Shown here: one piece after another, positions 42,765 through 52,117 of the stretch
How positions within the stretch are numbered: position 1 is the first letter of the stretch
Layout: every line of letters starts with the position of its first letter
Assembly: GCF_000379825.1 (NCBI RefSeq)
Contig: NZ_KB903833.1
Coordinates: 373,022 to 437,021, forward strand
Source: Longispora albida DSM 44784
Lineage (GTDB): Bacteria > Actinomycetota > Actinomycetes > Mycobacteriales > Micromonosporaceae
DNA length: 64,000 nucleotides
Direction of reading: 5' to 3'
Program-made: the position numbers and the translations under genes
Notes under the pieces: generated by a model
Told to the model about the DNA's origin: nothing
The model's input: the letters and a program-made list of their open reading frames with translations, nothing else
The model's database searches: none

Positions 42765-43948
42765 CAGGCCCGCGGTACCCGCAGCACGAGAGCGTCGCCC
42801 TGGCCGCCACCGCCGCACAGCGCGGCGACGCCGACCCCGCCACCCCGGCGCTTGAGCTCCAGGGCGAGGGTGAGGGCGAGCCGGGCGCCGGACATGCCGA
42901 TCGGGTGGCCGAGCGCGATCGCGCCACCGTTGACGTTCACGATCTCGTCGGTGATGCCCAGGTCGCGCATCGACTGGATGCCCACGGCCGCGAACGCCTC
43001 GTTGATCTCGATCAGGTCGACGTCGGAGACGGCCAGGCCCTCACGGGACAGCGCGTGCTTGATCGCGTTGGACGGCTGCGAGTGCAGCGAGTTGTCCGGG
43101 CCGGCCACGTTGCCGTGCGCGCCGATCTCGGCGATCCACTCCAGGCCCAGCTCCTCGGCCTTGGCCTTGCTCATCACGACCACCGCGGCCGCACCGTCGG
43201 AGATCGGCGAGGAGGAACCAGCGGTGATCGTGCCGTCCTTGGCGAACGCCGGGCGCAGCTTCGACAGCGTCTCGGCCGTCGTGTCGGCGCGGATGCCCTC
43301 GTCCTCGGACAGGACGATCGGGTCGCCCTTGCGCTGCGGGACGCTGATCGGGGCGATCTCCTCGGCGAGCACACCGTTGTCGCGGGCCTTGGCGGCGCGC
43401 TGGTGGCTCTGCGCGGCGAACGCGTCCTGGTCCTCGCGCGAGATGTCGAGCTTCTTGTTGTGGTTCTCGGTCGACTCGCCCATCGGGATCGCGTCGTAGG
43501 CGTCGGTCAGGCCGTCGTGGGCCATGTGGTCGAGCACCTCGACCGAGCCGTACTTGTACCCGGAACGCTGCCCGGTGAGCAGGTGCGGGGCGTTGGTCAT
43601 CGACTCCATGCCGCCCGCGACGATGATCTCGGCCTCGCCGGCCCGGATGAGCTGGTCGGCGAGCGCGATGGCGTCGAGGCCGGACAGGCAGACCTTGTTG
43701 ATGGTCAGGGCCGGCACGTTCATCGGCACCCCGGCGCCGACTGCGGCCTGGCGGGCAGGCATCTGCCCGGCACCTGCCTGGAGCACCTGACCCATGATCA
43801 CGTACTGGACCTGCTCCGGGGCGACACCGGCGCGCTCCAGCGCGGCCTTGATCGCCACCGAGCCGAGCTTGGCGGCCGAGAAGTCCTTGAGGTTGCCCAG
43901 CAGGCGCCCCATCGGGGTACGCGCGCCGCCGACGATCACCGAGCCCAT
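42764..43948 (-). CDS. Acetyl-CoA C-acetyltransferase (thiolase)
   Basis: 394 residues. Catalytic Cys87 is in [11 protein letters not shown], His in [14 protein letters not shown], and the second Cys in [14 protein letters not shown] lies 5 bases before the ATG at 43948. It condenses two acetyl-CoA or acts in reverse on acetoacetyl-CoA. The order mce / thiolase / meaB / FilP-like matches the Streptomyces coelicolor SCO5396-5400 neighbourhood. It is divergent from mce. Confidence 0.92.
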   Translation of the reverse strand: MGSVIVGGARTPMGRLLGNLKDFSAAKLGSVAIKAALERAGVAPEQVQYVIMGQVLQAGAGQMPARQAAVGAGVPMNVPALTINKVCLSGLDAIALADQLIRAGEAEIIVAGGMESMTNAPHLLTGQRSGYKYGSVEVLDHMAHDGLTDAYDAIPMGESTENHNKKLDISREDQDAFAAQSHQRAAKARDNGVLAEEIAPISVPQRKGDPIVLSEDEGIRADTTAETLSKLRPAFAKDGTITAGSSSPISDGAAAVVVMSKAKAEELGLEWIAEIGAHGNVAGPDNSLHSQPSNAIKHALSREGLAVSDVDLIEINEAFAAVGIQSMRDLGITDEIVNVNGGAIALGHPIGMSGARLALTLALELKRRGGGVGVAALCGGGGQGDALVLRVPRA

Positions 43949-43985
43949 GTCGCCTCCATGCGAGAAGTTCGTCCAGACTAGGTGC

Positions 43986-44438
43986 ATGACCAACTCCGCA
44001 GCACCCCGTCCCGACGGTATCGGCCTGCTCCGCATCGACCACGTCGGGGTGGCCGTAGCCGACCTCGACGCCGCCATCGCGTTCTATGAGAACACCTTCG
44101 GCATGCGTTGCATACACACCGAGACCAACGAGGAACAGGGCGTGCGGGAGGCCATGCTGGCGGTCGGCCCCGGTACCGAGGGCGGCTGCGTGCAGCTCCT
44201 GGCTCCATTGTCCCCCGCATCGACGATCGCCAAGTTCCTCGACCGCAGCGGGCCGGGCGTCCAGCAGGTGGCGTACACCGTCGCCGACATCGACGCGGCC
44301 TGCGCTGCGCTGCGTGAACGCGGCGTCCGGCTGCTGTACGACGCTCCGCGCCGTGGCACGTCGGACTCCCGGATCAACTTCGTGCACCCGAAGGACGCCG
44401 GCGGCGTGCTGGTCGAGCTCGTCGAACCCGCCAGGTAA
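43986..44438 (+). CDS. mce: Methylmalonyl-CoA/ethylmalonyl-CoA epimerase
   Basis: 150 residues of the vicinal-oxygen-chelate fold. The two beta-alpha-beta halves are seen as [20 protein letters not shown] and [19 protein letters not shown]. Metal ligands are the His of DHVGVAV, Gln of CVQLLAP, His of NFVHPKDA and Glu of VELVEP. It converts (S)- to (R)-methylmalonyl-CoA (and ethylmalonyl-CoA in relatives). It is divergent from the thiolase with only 37 bases between the starts, so the promoters overlap. Confidence 0.92.
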   Translation: MTNSAAPRPDGIGLLRIDHVGVAVADLDAAIAFYENTFGMRCIHTETNEEQGVREAMLAVGPGTEGGCVQLLAPLSPASTIAKFLDRSGPGVQQVAYTVADIDAACAALRERGVRLLYDAPRRGTSDSRINFVHPKDAGGVLVELVEPAR

Positions 44439-44461
44439 CCCTCCAGATTCCAGCTAGCCAC

Positions 44462-44509
44462 CACCGGCCGCCGTAATCCCGGATACTCCGGGCACTACGG
44501 CGGCCGGTG
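44462..44509 (+). terminator. Terminator after mce
   Basis: CACCGGCCGCCGTA pairs perfectly with TACGGCGGCCGGTG, with a second CCCGG/CCGGG stem in the loop. Confidence 0.85.
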
Positions 44510-44561
44510 CCGTGCGACCGGGCAAAGAATTCGCACACGTTCCGCCACTCACCACCCCGCC

Positions 44562-44575
44562 TGAACGATCGTTCA
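44562..44575. promoter_or_regulatory. Perfect 14-base palindrome upstream of ccr
   Basis: TGAACGATCGTTCA lies 106 bases before the ccr start and is followed by GTAGATTCC. The symmetry and spacing fit a TetR-family operator for acyl-CoA-responsive control. The cognate regulator is not in the window. Confidence 0.65.
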
Positions 44576-44680
44576 TGTAGATTCCGAACTGGCAGAGTGC
44601 CGTATCTCACAGAGTGCTGCGCCGACCCTGCTACCCGTGAGTAACATCCGGGCAAGAGACGGCGGTCACAGGAGGCACCC

Positions 44681-45997
44681 ATGTACGACATCCGCGAGGC
44701 GATCAACGCCGGAGACCGCGCTGCCATCGCAGCGGCGAAGATCCCGGCCAGCTACCGGGGCATGGTGGTCAGGGCTGCCGACGAGCGGATGTTCGAGGGC
44801 GTCGAGCACCGCGACAAGGACCCGCGCAAGTCGCTCACGATGCTCGAGGTGCCCACGCCGGAGGTCGGGCCGGGCGAGGCGCTGATCGCCGTCATGGCCA
44901 GCGCGGTCAACTACAACACCGTGTGGACCTCGATCTTCGAGCCGGTGTCGACGTTCAGGTTCCTGGAGAAGTACGGGAAGATCTCCCCCAAGCACGACCT
45001 GCCCTACCACGTCGTGGGCTCCGACGCGGCCGGCGTCGTGCTCGCGGTCGGCGCCGGCGTGACCAAGTGGAAGGCCGGCGACGAGGTCGTCGCGCACTGC
45101 CTGAGCGTCGAACTGGAGGACCCGCAGGGCCACTCCGACACCATGCTCGACCCGCAGCAGCGGATCTGGGGCTTCGAGACCAACTTCGGCGGCCTGGCCG
45201 AGATGGCACTCGTGAAGGCCAACCAGCTCATGCCGAAGCCTGCCCACCTCACCTGGGAGGAGGCCGCCAGCCCCGGCCTGGTCAACTCGACCGCCTACCG
45301 GCAGCTCGTCTCCACCAACGGCGCCGACATGAAGCAGGGCGACGTCGTGCTGATCTGGGGCGCGTCCGGCGGCCTCGGCTCCTACGCCGTCCAGATGGCC
45401 CTCAACGGCGGCGCGATCCCGGTCTGCGTCGTGTCGAGTGAGGACAAGGCGGACCTGTGCCGCAAGATGGGCGCCGAGCACATCATCGACCGCCGCGAGT
45501 TCACCTTCTGGAAGGACGAGCACACGCAGGACGAGTCCGAGTGGCGCCGCTTCGGCAAGAAGATCCGCGAGCTGACCGGCGGCGAGGACCCCGACATCGT
45601 CTTCGAGCACCCGGGCCGCGAGACCTTCGGCGCCTCGGTCTACGTCGCCAAGCGTGGCGGCACGATCGTCACGTGCGCGTCCACTTCGGGATATTGGCAC
45701 ACCTACGACAACCGCTACCTGTGGATGAGCCTCAAGCGGATCGTCGGCAGTCACTTCGCCAACTACCGCGAGGCGTGGGAGGCCAACCGGCTTGTCGCGC
45801 TGGGCCGTATCCACCCGACCCTTTCGCGAGTTTACTCATTGGAGCAGGCTGGCCAGGCTGCCTACGAGGTGCACCGTAACCAGCACCAGGGCAAGGTCGG
45901 CGTGCTCTGCCTCGCGGATGAGGAAGGGCAGGGTGTGCGGGACGCTGAGTTCCGCGCGAAGCACCTTGATGCGATCAACCGATTCCGGGGGCAGTGA
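44681..45997 (+). CDS. ccr: Crotonyl-CoA carboxylase/reductase
   Basis: 438 residues, a zinc-less MDR. GGAGGC precedes the ATG at 44681. The N-terminal ~85-residue extension, ASAVNYNTVWTSIFEP, VGSDAAGVVLAVG, the NADP motif WGASGGLGSYAVQ and the FNYREAW-like HFANYREAW near the C-terminus are family-specific. It reductively carboxylates crotonyl-CoA to ethylmalonyl-CoA, for the ethylmalonyl-CoA pathway and for polyketide extenders. It is separated from mce by a terminator and a palindrome, so it is independently controlled. Confidence 0.95.
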   Translation: MYDIREAINAGDRAAIAAAKIPASYRGMVVRAADERMFEGVEHRDKDPRKSLTMLEVPTPEVGPGEALIAVMASAVNYNTVWTSIFEPVSTFRFLEKYGKISPKHDLPYHVVGSDAAGVVLAVGAGVTKWKAGDEVVAHCLSVELEDPQGHSDTMLDPQQRIWGFETNFGGLAEMALVKANQLMPKPAHLTWEEAASPGLVNSTAYRQLVSTNGADMKQGDVVLIWGASGGLGSYAVQMALNGGAIPVCVVSSEDKADLCRKMGAEHIIDRREFTFWKDEHTQDESEWRRFGKKIRELTGGEDPDIVFEHPGRETFGASVYVAKRGGTIVTCASTSGYWHTYDNRYLWMSLKRIVGSHFANYREAWEANRLVALGRIHPTLSRVYSLEQAGQAAYEVHRNQHQGKVGVLCLADEEGQGVRDAEFRAKHLDAINRFRGQ

Positions 45998-46000
45998 CCT

Positions 46001-46029
46001 TTGACAGAGCGTGTTCTCGGCCCTACGGT
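46001..46029 (+). promoter_or_regulatory. Vegetative promoter for the coiled-coil protein gene
   Basis: TTGACA (46001-46006) and TACGGT (46024-46029) are separated by exactly 17 bases. This is a near-consensus principal sigma promoter about 85 bases before the ATG at 46117. A short palindrome CGTATACG lies downstream at about 46041-46048. Confidence 0.75.
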
Positions 46030-46116
46030 TAGAGACCGTTCGTATACGTATTTCTCGGTCCGGGTCGAGGGATCGCACCCTTGGCCGGACCCCTGCCGGT
46101 CTGCGAGTATGAGCCA

Positions 46117-47361
46117 ATGCCCCAGCAGCCCTCCATGACATTCTTCGAGCAAGCGAACACGCAACCCGATTTCACGGTCGTCCTGCGCGGTTACGACCGC
46201 GCACAGGTCGACGACTTCGTCCAGCGGCTCAACGCGGCACTGGGCCAGTCCGAAGGTGCCCGGTCAGAGGCCGAGCAGCGGATGACGGACGCCCAGCGCC
46301 GGCTCCGCCAGTCCGAGCAGCGGCTCGGATCGATGGAGCAGAAGCTCAGCGAGCAGTCGAAGGCCATTGAGGAGAATTCCCGGCCGACGCTGTCGGGCCT
46401 CGGCACCCGGGTGGAGCAGATTCTCCGCCTGGCGGAGGAGCAGGCCAACGAGCATCGCGCGGAGGCCAAGCGTGAGGCTGAGGGCATCCTCTCCACCGCC
46501 CGGCTGGAAGCCAGGGAGATCACCGACAAGTCCCGGGCCGAATCCGCGGCGATGAAGGCGACAGCCGAGCGGGAGGCTGGCGGCCTGAAGACCGCAGCCG
46601 AGCGCGAGGCCGCCGAGATGCGGGTGCAGGCGCGCCGGGAGGCCGACACGCTGCGGGCGGACGCCGACCGGGAGACCAAGCAGCAGCGGACCTCCGCCGC
46701 GCACGAGGTCGCCGAGCTGCGGGCCACTGTGGAGCGTGAGGTCGCCACCCTGCGGGCCACCGCCGAGCGGGAGATCACGCAGCTGCGGGCCAAGGCGGCA
46801 CGCGAGGCCGAGGAGAAGCGCGCCGAGGCGACGAAGCTCTACGCCGAGGCCAAGGAGAAGCGGGACAAGGACCTCCAGGCCCTCGCGCTCGAGCTCGCCG
46901 AGCGGCGCGAGACGGCCGAGCGGGAGGAGTCCGAGCGGCACACCGCCGCCGTCTCCGCCACCCAGAAGCTGGTCACCGAGGCCGAGCAGCGGGCGCGTAC
47001 CGCTGACGAGCGTGCCAAGGAGACCGAGCAGCGGGCCGAGTCCCGCCGGATCGAGGCGGACCGCAACGCCAACGAGACGATCGAGAAGGCCAAGGCGCTC
47101 GCCGAGAAGACGACGACCGAGGCACTCAGTGAGTCCAACCGCCTCACCTCCGAGGCTCGTACCGAGGCGGAGCTGACCACCACGGCCGCCCGCCGTGAGG
47201 TCGAGGAGCTGACCCGTCAGCGCGACTCGGTCACCGCTCAGCTCAGCCAGCTCCGCGAGATGCTCGGCGGACTGGCCGGTATCGGCGGCGGCGCGCTCGC
47301 CGGGGTGCTCGGCGGCGACAAGAGCGACGACAAGGACAGCGAGAAGAAGGACGACAAGTAG
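46117..47361 (+). CDS. DivIVA-domain coiled-coil protein, Scy/FilP-like
   Basis: 414 residues. The N-terminal DivIVA-like anchor is FTVVLRGYDRAQVDDFVQRLN (about 18-40). From about 45 to 385 there is unbroken heptad and hendecad coiled coil with TAEREAGGLKTAAEREA and similar repeats. The C-terminus is a Gly-rich turn followed by an acidic/basic tail. Such proteins organise polar growth in filamentous actinobacteria. It is adjacent to a second member, as scy and filP are in Streptomyces. Which of the two corresponds to Scy cannot be settled by reading. Confidence 0.87.
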   Translation: MPQQPSMTFFEQANTQPDFTVVLRGYDRAQVDDFVQRLNAALGQSEGARSEAEQRMTDAQRRLRQSEQRLGSMEQKLSEQSKAIEENSRPTLSGLGTRVEQILRLAEEQANEHRAEAKREAEGILSTARLEAREITDKSRAESAAMKATAEREAGGLKTAAEREAAEMRVQARREADTLRADADRETKQQRTSAAHEVAELRATVEREVATLRATAEREITQLRAKAAREAEEKRAEATKLYAEAKEKRDKDLQALALELAERRETAEREESERHTAAVSATQKLVTEAEQRARTADERAKETEQRAESRRIEADRNANETIEKAKALAEKTTTEALSESNRLTSEARTEAELTTTAARREVEELTRQRDSVTAQLSQLREMLGGLAGIGGGALAGVLGGDKSDDKDSEKKDDK

Positions 47362-47385
47362 CCGTCCAGTAACACAGTGTCCTGC

Positions 47386-47422
47386 CACGATGGCGCCGGG
47401 TCTCCTGCCCGGCGCCATCGTG
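47386..47422 (+). terminator. Terminator between the two coiled-coil genes
   Basis: CACGATGGCGCCGGG pairs exactly with CCCGGCGCCATCGTG over a 7-base loop, so the next gene needs its own promoter. Confidence 0.85.
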
Positions 47423-47503
47423 TTGTACCCGGTCTGTACTGCACCGATTTCGCCACGTCGTCCTCACACCGGCCACACAGGCCCTCTGGTTAGGATGGGG
47501 TGT

Positions 47504-49306
47504 ATGGCGCAGCAGGACAATGTCTTCACATTGGGCAGCAACTCCTCCGGAACTGAAACAACATTCGAGACCGCGCTGCGGGGCTACGACCGCAAGCAGG
47601 TGGACAGATGGGTGGCCCAGGCCGACGCGGTCCTGGTCAACCTCGCCACCGAGCGCGAAGAGGCCTACGCCCAGGTGCAGGCGTACGCGGCCCAGGTCAC
47701 CCAGCTGCAGAACGAGATGGCTGAGCTGCGCCGTCGTTCCGTGGTCGGTGACAAGGCCCAGTACAAGCACCTCGGCCCGCGGGTCGAGCAGATCCTCGCC
47801 CTCGCGGAGGAGGAGGCCGGGCAGATCACGTCCCGGGCCACCGACTCGGTCCGCGACCAGCGCGCGGCCGCCGAGCGTACGCTCGCCGAGGCACGCAGCC
47901 AGGCCGAGCAGATCATCTCCGCGGCGCGTACCCAGGCCGAGCAGGCCACAAAGGACTTCCAGACCGCGCTGACCGCGCGCCGGACGGCGACCGAGCAGGA
48001 GGAAGCCACCCGCCGGTCCGCGCTGGAGAAGCAGGTCAGCGAGGCGACCGCCGCCGCGAACCGCGCGCTGGCCGAAGCCCGTGCCGAGGCCGAGCGCCTG
48101 GTCTCCGGGGCACGCAGCCAGGCGGACCAGCTCACGGCCGAGACCCAGCGGGCGGCCGAGACGCTGCGGACGGAGAGCCGGGTCCAGGCCGAGCAGATGC
48201 TCGGGGCGGCCCGCAGCCAGGCCGAGCAGACCCACGCCGAGACCCAGCAGCTCCGCGCGACCACCAAGCAGCAGGTCACCGAGCTGCACCAGCAGCTCCA
48301 GCGGGAGGTGGCCGAGCGCCGGGCCACCGCGCAGCGCGAGATCGAGGAGTTGCGGTCCGACGCCCAGCGGCAGGCCGCCGATGACCGCGCCCAGGCGGAG
48401 AAGGCACTGGCCTCGGCTCGCAGCCAGGCCGAGACGCTGAAGGCCTCCAGCAGCGCCGAGGCCGAGCGGCTGCTCCAGCAGGCCAAGGCGGAGGGCGCGC
48501 TGGCGCTGTCCGCGGCGAAGACCCAGGCAGAGCAGACGCTGACCACGGCCCGGGCCGAGGCGGAGTCGCTGCGCACGTCGGCCAGGGAGCAGGCGGAGAA
48601 CACGCTCACCGCCGCGCGGAAGACGGCCGACGAGCACACCGCCAAGGCGACCGGCGCGGCGAAGGCCGAGGCCGCTGCCATCCTGAACAGCGCGAAGGCC
48701 GAGGCCGAGTCGATTGTGGGCGACGCGCACCGCAAGATCGCCGAGCTGGCCGACCGCCGGCAGGAGATCCGGGAGGACGTGGCCAGGCTCCGCGAGACCC
48801 TGGCCAAGCTGACCGGCAACTCCGCGGCCCTGCTGGCCGTCGCCGAGGAGGAAGACGACGAGCCGGCCCCGAAGCCGGCCGCCGCGGCGAAGGCACCCGA
48901 GGCAGTCGTGGCGAAGACACCCGAGCCGGCTGCGGTCAAGACACCTGAGGCGGCCGTGGCCAAGGCTCCCGAAGCGGCCCCGGTGAAGGCACCTGAGGCA
49001 GCGGTGGCCAAGGCACCTGAAGCTCCGAAGGCCGAGGCCAAGCCGGAGCCGGCCAAGGCCGAGCCGAGCAAGCCGGAGCCCGTCAAGGCTGCGGAAGCGA
49101 AGCCCGCCGGGAGCAAGCCCGCCGAGATCAAGGCGGAGGTCAAGGCCGAGGTGAAGGCTCCCGAGGTCAAGGCGGAGCCGAGCAAGCCGACCGTGGTCGC
49201 CGCGAAGACGACCGGTACGGGGCGGGCCGAGGTGAAGAGCACCGTGAAGCCGGCTCAGACCAAGGCTGCACCGGCCAAGGTTGCTCCGGCGAAGGCCGCC
49301 AAGTAG
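47504..49306 (+). CDS. Second DivIVA-domain coiled-coil protein with Lys/Ala/Pro/Glu tail
   Basis: 600 residues. The DivIVA-type N-terminus FETALRGYDRKQVDRWVAQAD (about 21-42) is followed by a continuous coiled coil to about 440 with the repeated phrase ARSQAEQ/ARTQAEQ. From about 465 to the end it is a low-complexity tail of KAPEA-type repeats, ending APAKVAPAKAAK, like histone-H1-type tails. The tail suggests binding to nucleic acid, cell wall or membrane. It is related to the preceding gene by the anchor and coil pattern, and the pair lies next to mce-thiolase-meaB as in S. coelicolor. Confidence 0.87.
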   Translation: MAQQDNVFTLGSNSSGTETTFETALRGYDRKQVDRWVAQADAVLVNLATEREEAYAQVQAYAAQVTQLQNEMAELRRRSVVGDKAQYKHLGPRVEQILALAEEEAGQITSRATDSVRDQRAAAERTLAEARSQAEQIISAARTQAEQATKDFQTALTARRTATEQEEATRRSALEKQVSEATAAANRALAEARAEAERLVSGARSQADQLTAETQRAAETLRTESRVQAEQMLGAARSQAEQTHAETQQLRATTKQQVTELHQQLQREVAERRATAQREIEELRSDAQRQAADDRAQAEKALASARSQAETLKASSSAEAERLLQQAKAEGALALSAAKTQAEQTLTTARAEAESLRTSAREQAENTLTAARKTADEHTAKATGAAKAEAAAILNSAKAEAESIVGDAHRKIAELADRRQEIREDVARLRETLAKLTGNSAALLAVAEEEDDEPAPKPAAAAKAPEAVVAKTPEPAAVKTPEAAVAKAPEAAPVKAPEAAVAKAPEAPKAEAKPEPAKAEPSKPEPVKAAEAKPAGSKPAEIKAEVKAEVKAPEVKAEPSKPTVVAAKTTGTGRAEVKSTVKPAQTKAAPAKVAPAKAAK

Positions 49307-49333
49307 CGAAGCAGTACGAGCCAGGAATGCGAG

Positions 49334-49370
49334 CGGGCCAGCCGGAGATGATCCGGCTGGCCCGTTTCTT
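49334..49370 (+). terminator. Terminator after the second coiled-coil gene
   Basis: CGGGCCAGCCGGA pairs with TCCGGCTGGCCCG over GATGA and is followed by TTTCTT, a classical rho-independent signal. Confidence 0.9.
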
Positions 49371-49385
49371 CGTGCGGATAACCGG

Positions 49386-50513
49386 TCAGGTGTGGTCCTG
49401 GCGGGGGTGGATGACCTCGCGGACGATCAGCTGGATGGCGGCCACGGCCGGTACGGCGATGAGGGCGCCGACGATGCCGAGCAGTGCCACGCCGATCAGC
49501 ACGCCGATGATGGCGGCCAGGTCGGTCACCGCGACGGCCCGGTTCATCACCTTGGGGTAGATGACCCAGTTCTCCAGCTGCTGGTACAGGACGAAGAAGA
49601 TGACGCAGGCGATGCCGACCTGCACCGAGCCGGCCGCGAAGCCCACGATGGACACCAGGACCGCGCCGATCGTGGCGCCGATCTGCGGGATCAGGTCGAA
49701 GATCGCGACCAGGAGCGCCAGGGCGTAGGCGTAGGGGATGCCGACGATCAGCATGAAGACGAAGGAGCACAGACCGGCGCAGAGCGCGATGCCGAGCGCG
49801 CCGATCATGTACTCGCCGACCTTGGAGAGGATCTCGTCGCCGAGCCGCTGGGCGCGGTCGCGGCGGGAGGCTGGCGCCAGCCGGTACGCCCCGGCTTTGA
49901 GGCGGTCGAAGGCCGCGAGGAAATAGAAGGTCAGCACGAACGTCATCAGGGTGTTGAACACCCCGCCGGCCACCGTGCTCACCCCGCCGAGGACCCCGCC
50001 GAACATCTTGCTCACGTTCGCGGCGGTCGCGGCCTCCTGGGCCTTCTTCACGATGTCGTACTTCTTGTCGAGGTCGCGCAGCCACTCGTTCTTGGTGAGG
50101 TCCTCGATGAAGTCGGGGAAGGCCGTGATGACCTCGTTGCCCTGCTGGATCAGCGGCGGGACGAGGGCGGCGATGCCGCCGCACACGACGAGCATCATCG
50201 CGACGCCGACCGTGACGACCGCGAGCCCCCGGTTGAGCCCCCAGGAGCGCAGCTTCACGACGGCCGGGTTGAGCCCGATGGCGAGGAACGCCGCGACGCC
50301 GACCAGCAGCAGCACCGACCACACGCTCAGCAGTGCCTGGTAGGTGACCCAGGCCAGGATCAGCCCGCCGCCGGCCAGCAGGCCGGTGAGGAACGGTGAC
50401 TTGCTGAACGGCTTGCCCGGCGTGCCGAACCGGGAGACCTCGACGACGACGGTCTCCGCTGGTGTTTCCTCCGGCTCCTGCGGCTCTTCCGCTGCCGGGT
50501 CCTGGCTGATCAT
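49386..50513 (-). CDS. AI-2E family (YdiK/PerM-type) membrane transporter
   Basis: 375 residues with seven or eight hydrophobic segments and a cytoplasmic N-terminal leader of about 35. The family features FLAIGLNPAVVKL, LMTFVLTFYFL and the C-terminal PKVMNRAVAV ... GALIAVPAVAAIQLI are present. Family members export small molecules or ions (autoinducer-2 in E. coli TqsA, sodium in others). Its ATG overlaps the stop of the hydrolase upstream (ATGA), so they are co-transcribed. Confidence 0.88.
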   Translation of the reverse strand: MISQDPAAEEPQEPEETPAETVVVEVSRFGTPGKPFSKSPFLTGLLAGGGLILAWVTYQALLSVWSVLLLVGVAAFLAIGLNPAVVKLRSWGLNRGLAVVTVGVAMMLVVCGGIAALVPPLIQQGNEVITAFPDFIEDLTKNEWLRDLDKKYDIVKKAQEAATAANVSKMFGGVLGGVSTVAGGVFNTLMTFVLTFYFLAAFDRLKAGAYRLAPASRRDRAQRLGDEILSKVGEYMIGALGIALCAGLCSFVFMLIVGIPYAYALALLVAIFDLIPQIGATIGAVLVSIVGFAAGSVQVGIACVIFFVLYQQLENWVIYPKVMNRAVAVTDLAAIIGVLIGVALLGIVGALIAVPAVAAIQLIVREVIHPRQDHT

Positions 50514-51235
50514 GCCGGTAGCCTAGCGGCCAGGAAGCCGGTGACCTCGGTCGTGAACGCGACTGGGTTCTCCCAGGGCGGCAGGTGGCCGGCGCCGGGG
50601 ATGATGGTGAGCTGGGCGTCGGGCAGGGCTTCGGCCATCGCCCGCGCGTCGGCGAGCGGGGTGATCGTGTCGTGCTCCCCCACGAGTACCAGGGCGGGGA
50701 TCACGGCCGCGCGGAGCGTCGCGAACGAGTCGGGGCGCTGGGCCATCGCGCGCTGTGCCCAGGCGACCGCCGCCGGATCGGCCTGGCGTACGGCGGCCTG
50801 GACGGCGGTGAGGACAGCCGACTCGGGGGCGAGCATCTTGGCCGGGAGGGCAGCGGTGTCATCGCCGCCCGCCAGTACCGAATCGGCCATCGCGAGCCGG
50901 GTGGCCGCGGCTTCGGCCGTGTCGGCGGAGGCCTTGGTGTCGGCGAGGATCAGCCCCTTGACCCGTTGCGGGTACAGGCGGAGGATCGCCATCGCGACGT
51001 ATCCGCCCATCGACACTCCACCGAGGACGAACTCGCCGGTCACACCCCGCGCGTCAAGGCCAGCGACGACGTCGCCGGCCAGCACGTCGAGGCTGGGGGC
51101 GGCGTCCGGCACGGCGGAGGTACCGAAGCCCGCGAGGTCGGGAGCGATCAGGTCCGGGATTGCCACCCGGGCGTACATTGTGGACGACAGCGGGAAGGCG
51201 TGAAGCAGCACGGTCGGGTACACGCCTCCCATCAT
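50510..51235 (-). CDS. Alpha/beta-fold hydrolase
   Basis: About 241 residues. The core is VLLHAFPLSSTMY (oxyanion loop), the nucleophile elbow GGVSMGGYVAM, the acid in VGEHDTITP and the catalytic His in PGAGHLPPWENP. All triad residues are visible. It resembles bromoperoxidase and 3-oxoadipate enol-lactonase type esterases; the substrate is unknown. ATG codons at 51232, 51235 and 51262 are possible; the last would overlap the divergent lipoprotein start. Confidence 0.87.
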   Translation of the reverse strand: MMGGVYPTVLLHAFPLSSTMYARVAIPDLIAPDLAGFGTSAVPDAAPSLDVLAGDVVAGLDARGVTGEFVLGGVSMGGYVAMAILRLYPQRVKGLILADTKASADTAEAAATRLAMADSVLAGGDDTAALPAKMLAPESAVLTAVQAAVRQADPAAVAWAQRAMAQRPDSFATLRAAVIPALVLVGEHDTITPLADARAMAEALPDAQLTIIPGAGHLPPWENPVAFTTEVTGFLAARLPA

Positions 51236-51260
51236 CGCAGCCCGGAAGGTGTCCCCTCCC

Positions 51261-51989
51261 ATGATCCATCGCATCCGCCGGGTATCCGCGCGCACGGCCC
51301 CCGTCCTGCCGGCCTGTGCGCTGCTCGTGGCCCTCGCGCTGCTCTCCGGCTGCGGCCTGCCGTTCCAGCCCAAGGCGAAGTCGCAGACGAAGAGCCCGGA
51401 GGCGGAGCCCACCCCGACGTACGCGATGCCGAGCACGACGCCCTCCGAGGTCACCACGGCCCGCAGGGAGCAGGTCAAGCGGGTCATCCTGCTCGGCGAG
51501 GACATCGACCCGAAGTACCTGAAGGAGCCGCGTGACGACACCGGCTACGTCTGGCCCGTGCTCGGCGGGTGCGACCCCAACCTGTCCTCGTTGTCCGGGC
51601 GGGACCTGCGCCAGAACAAGGTCTGGGACGGCAACTTCTACATGATCGACTCGACGGGCTTCGCGCACCTCACAGTGGGGCCGGACACCGTGGCCGCCGA
51701 CGCGCGCGAGGTGCTGCCGAAGTGCGCGAAGAAGGGTGACAGCGTTGACGTCACCTTCGCCAAGGAGCTGACGGACCTCTCGGCCAAGGACCGGTACACG
51801 TGGTGCGTCACCTACCGGTACAAGGACAAGGCTGTGGACAACACCGAGTGCACGACGCTGATCGGGCGGCGGCTGCCGGACTACACCCTGTTCGCCTCGC
51901 TGACCGTCAAGGCGTCCAAGCCGGAGGACGCGGAGGCCGCGCTGCGGGCCCTCATGCCGAAGGTCACCAAGCGGCTGCTGGCCGCCTGA
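51261..51989 (+). CDS. Secreted lipoprotein, function unknown
   Basis: 242 residues. The signal peptide ends in LLSGC (Cys about residue 31). The mature protein starts with a Lys/Pro/Thr-rich linker (about 35-60). A globular part with four further Cys (CDPNL, CAKKG, WCVTY, ECTTL) follows, so disulfides are likely. A GTG at 51249 could add four residues. The product resembles the next gene's in layout, though identity is low. It is divergent from the hydrolase. Confidence 0.72.
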   Translation: MIHRIRRVSARTAPVLPACALLVALALLSGCGLPFQPKAKSQTKSPEAEPTPTYAMPSTTPSEVTTARREQVKRVILLGEDIDPKYLKEPRDDTGYVWPVLGGCDPNLSSLSGRDLRQNKVWDGNFYMIDSTGFAHLTVGPDTVAADAREVLPKCAKKGDSVDVTFAKELTDLSAKDRYTWCVTYRYKDKAVDNTECTTLIGRRLPDYTLFASLTVKASKPEDAEAALRALMPKVTKRLLAA

Positions 51990-52065
51990 CCGGGATCCGG
52001 CCGCACGACGGAGAGCGGGCCCTGCGCGGGCTGCGATAGCCTGCATCGGCGTTCCGGCACACCGC

Positions 52066-52095
52066 ACACGCACGCCCAGTACACGCACGTCCAGT
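52066..52095 (+). repeat. 15-base tandem duplication before the second lipoprotein gene
   Basis: ACACGCACGCCCAGT is followed at once by ACACGCACGTCCAGT, differing at one base. It lies 23 bases before the ATG at 52118. Confidence 0.8.
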
Positions 52096-52117
52096 ATCCG
52101 AACGGGGACCCCTCACC

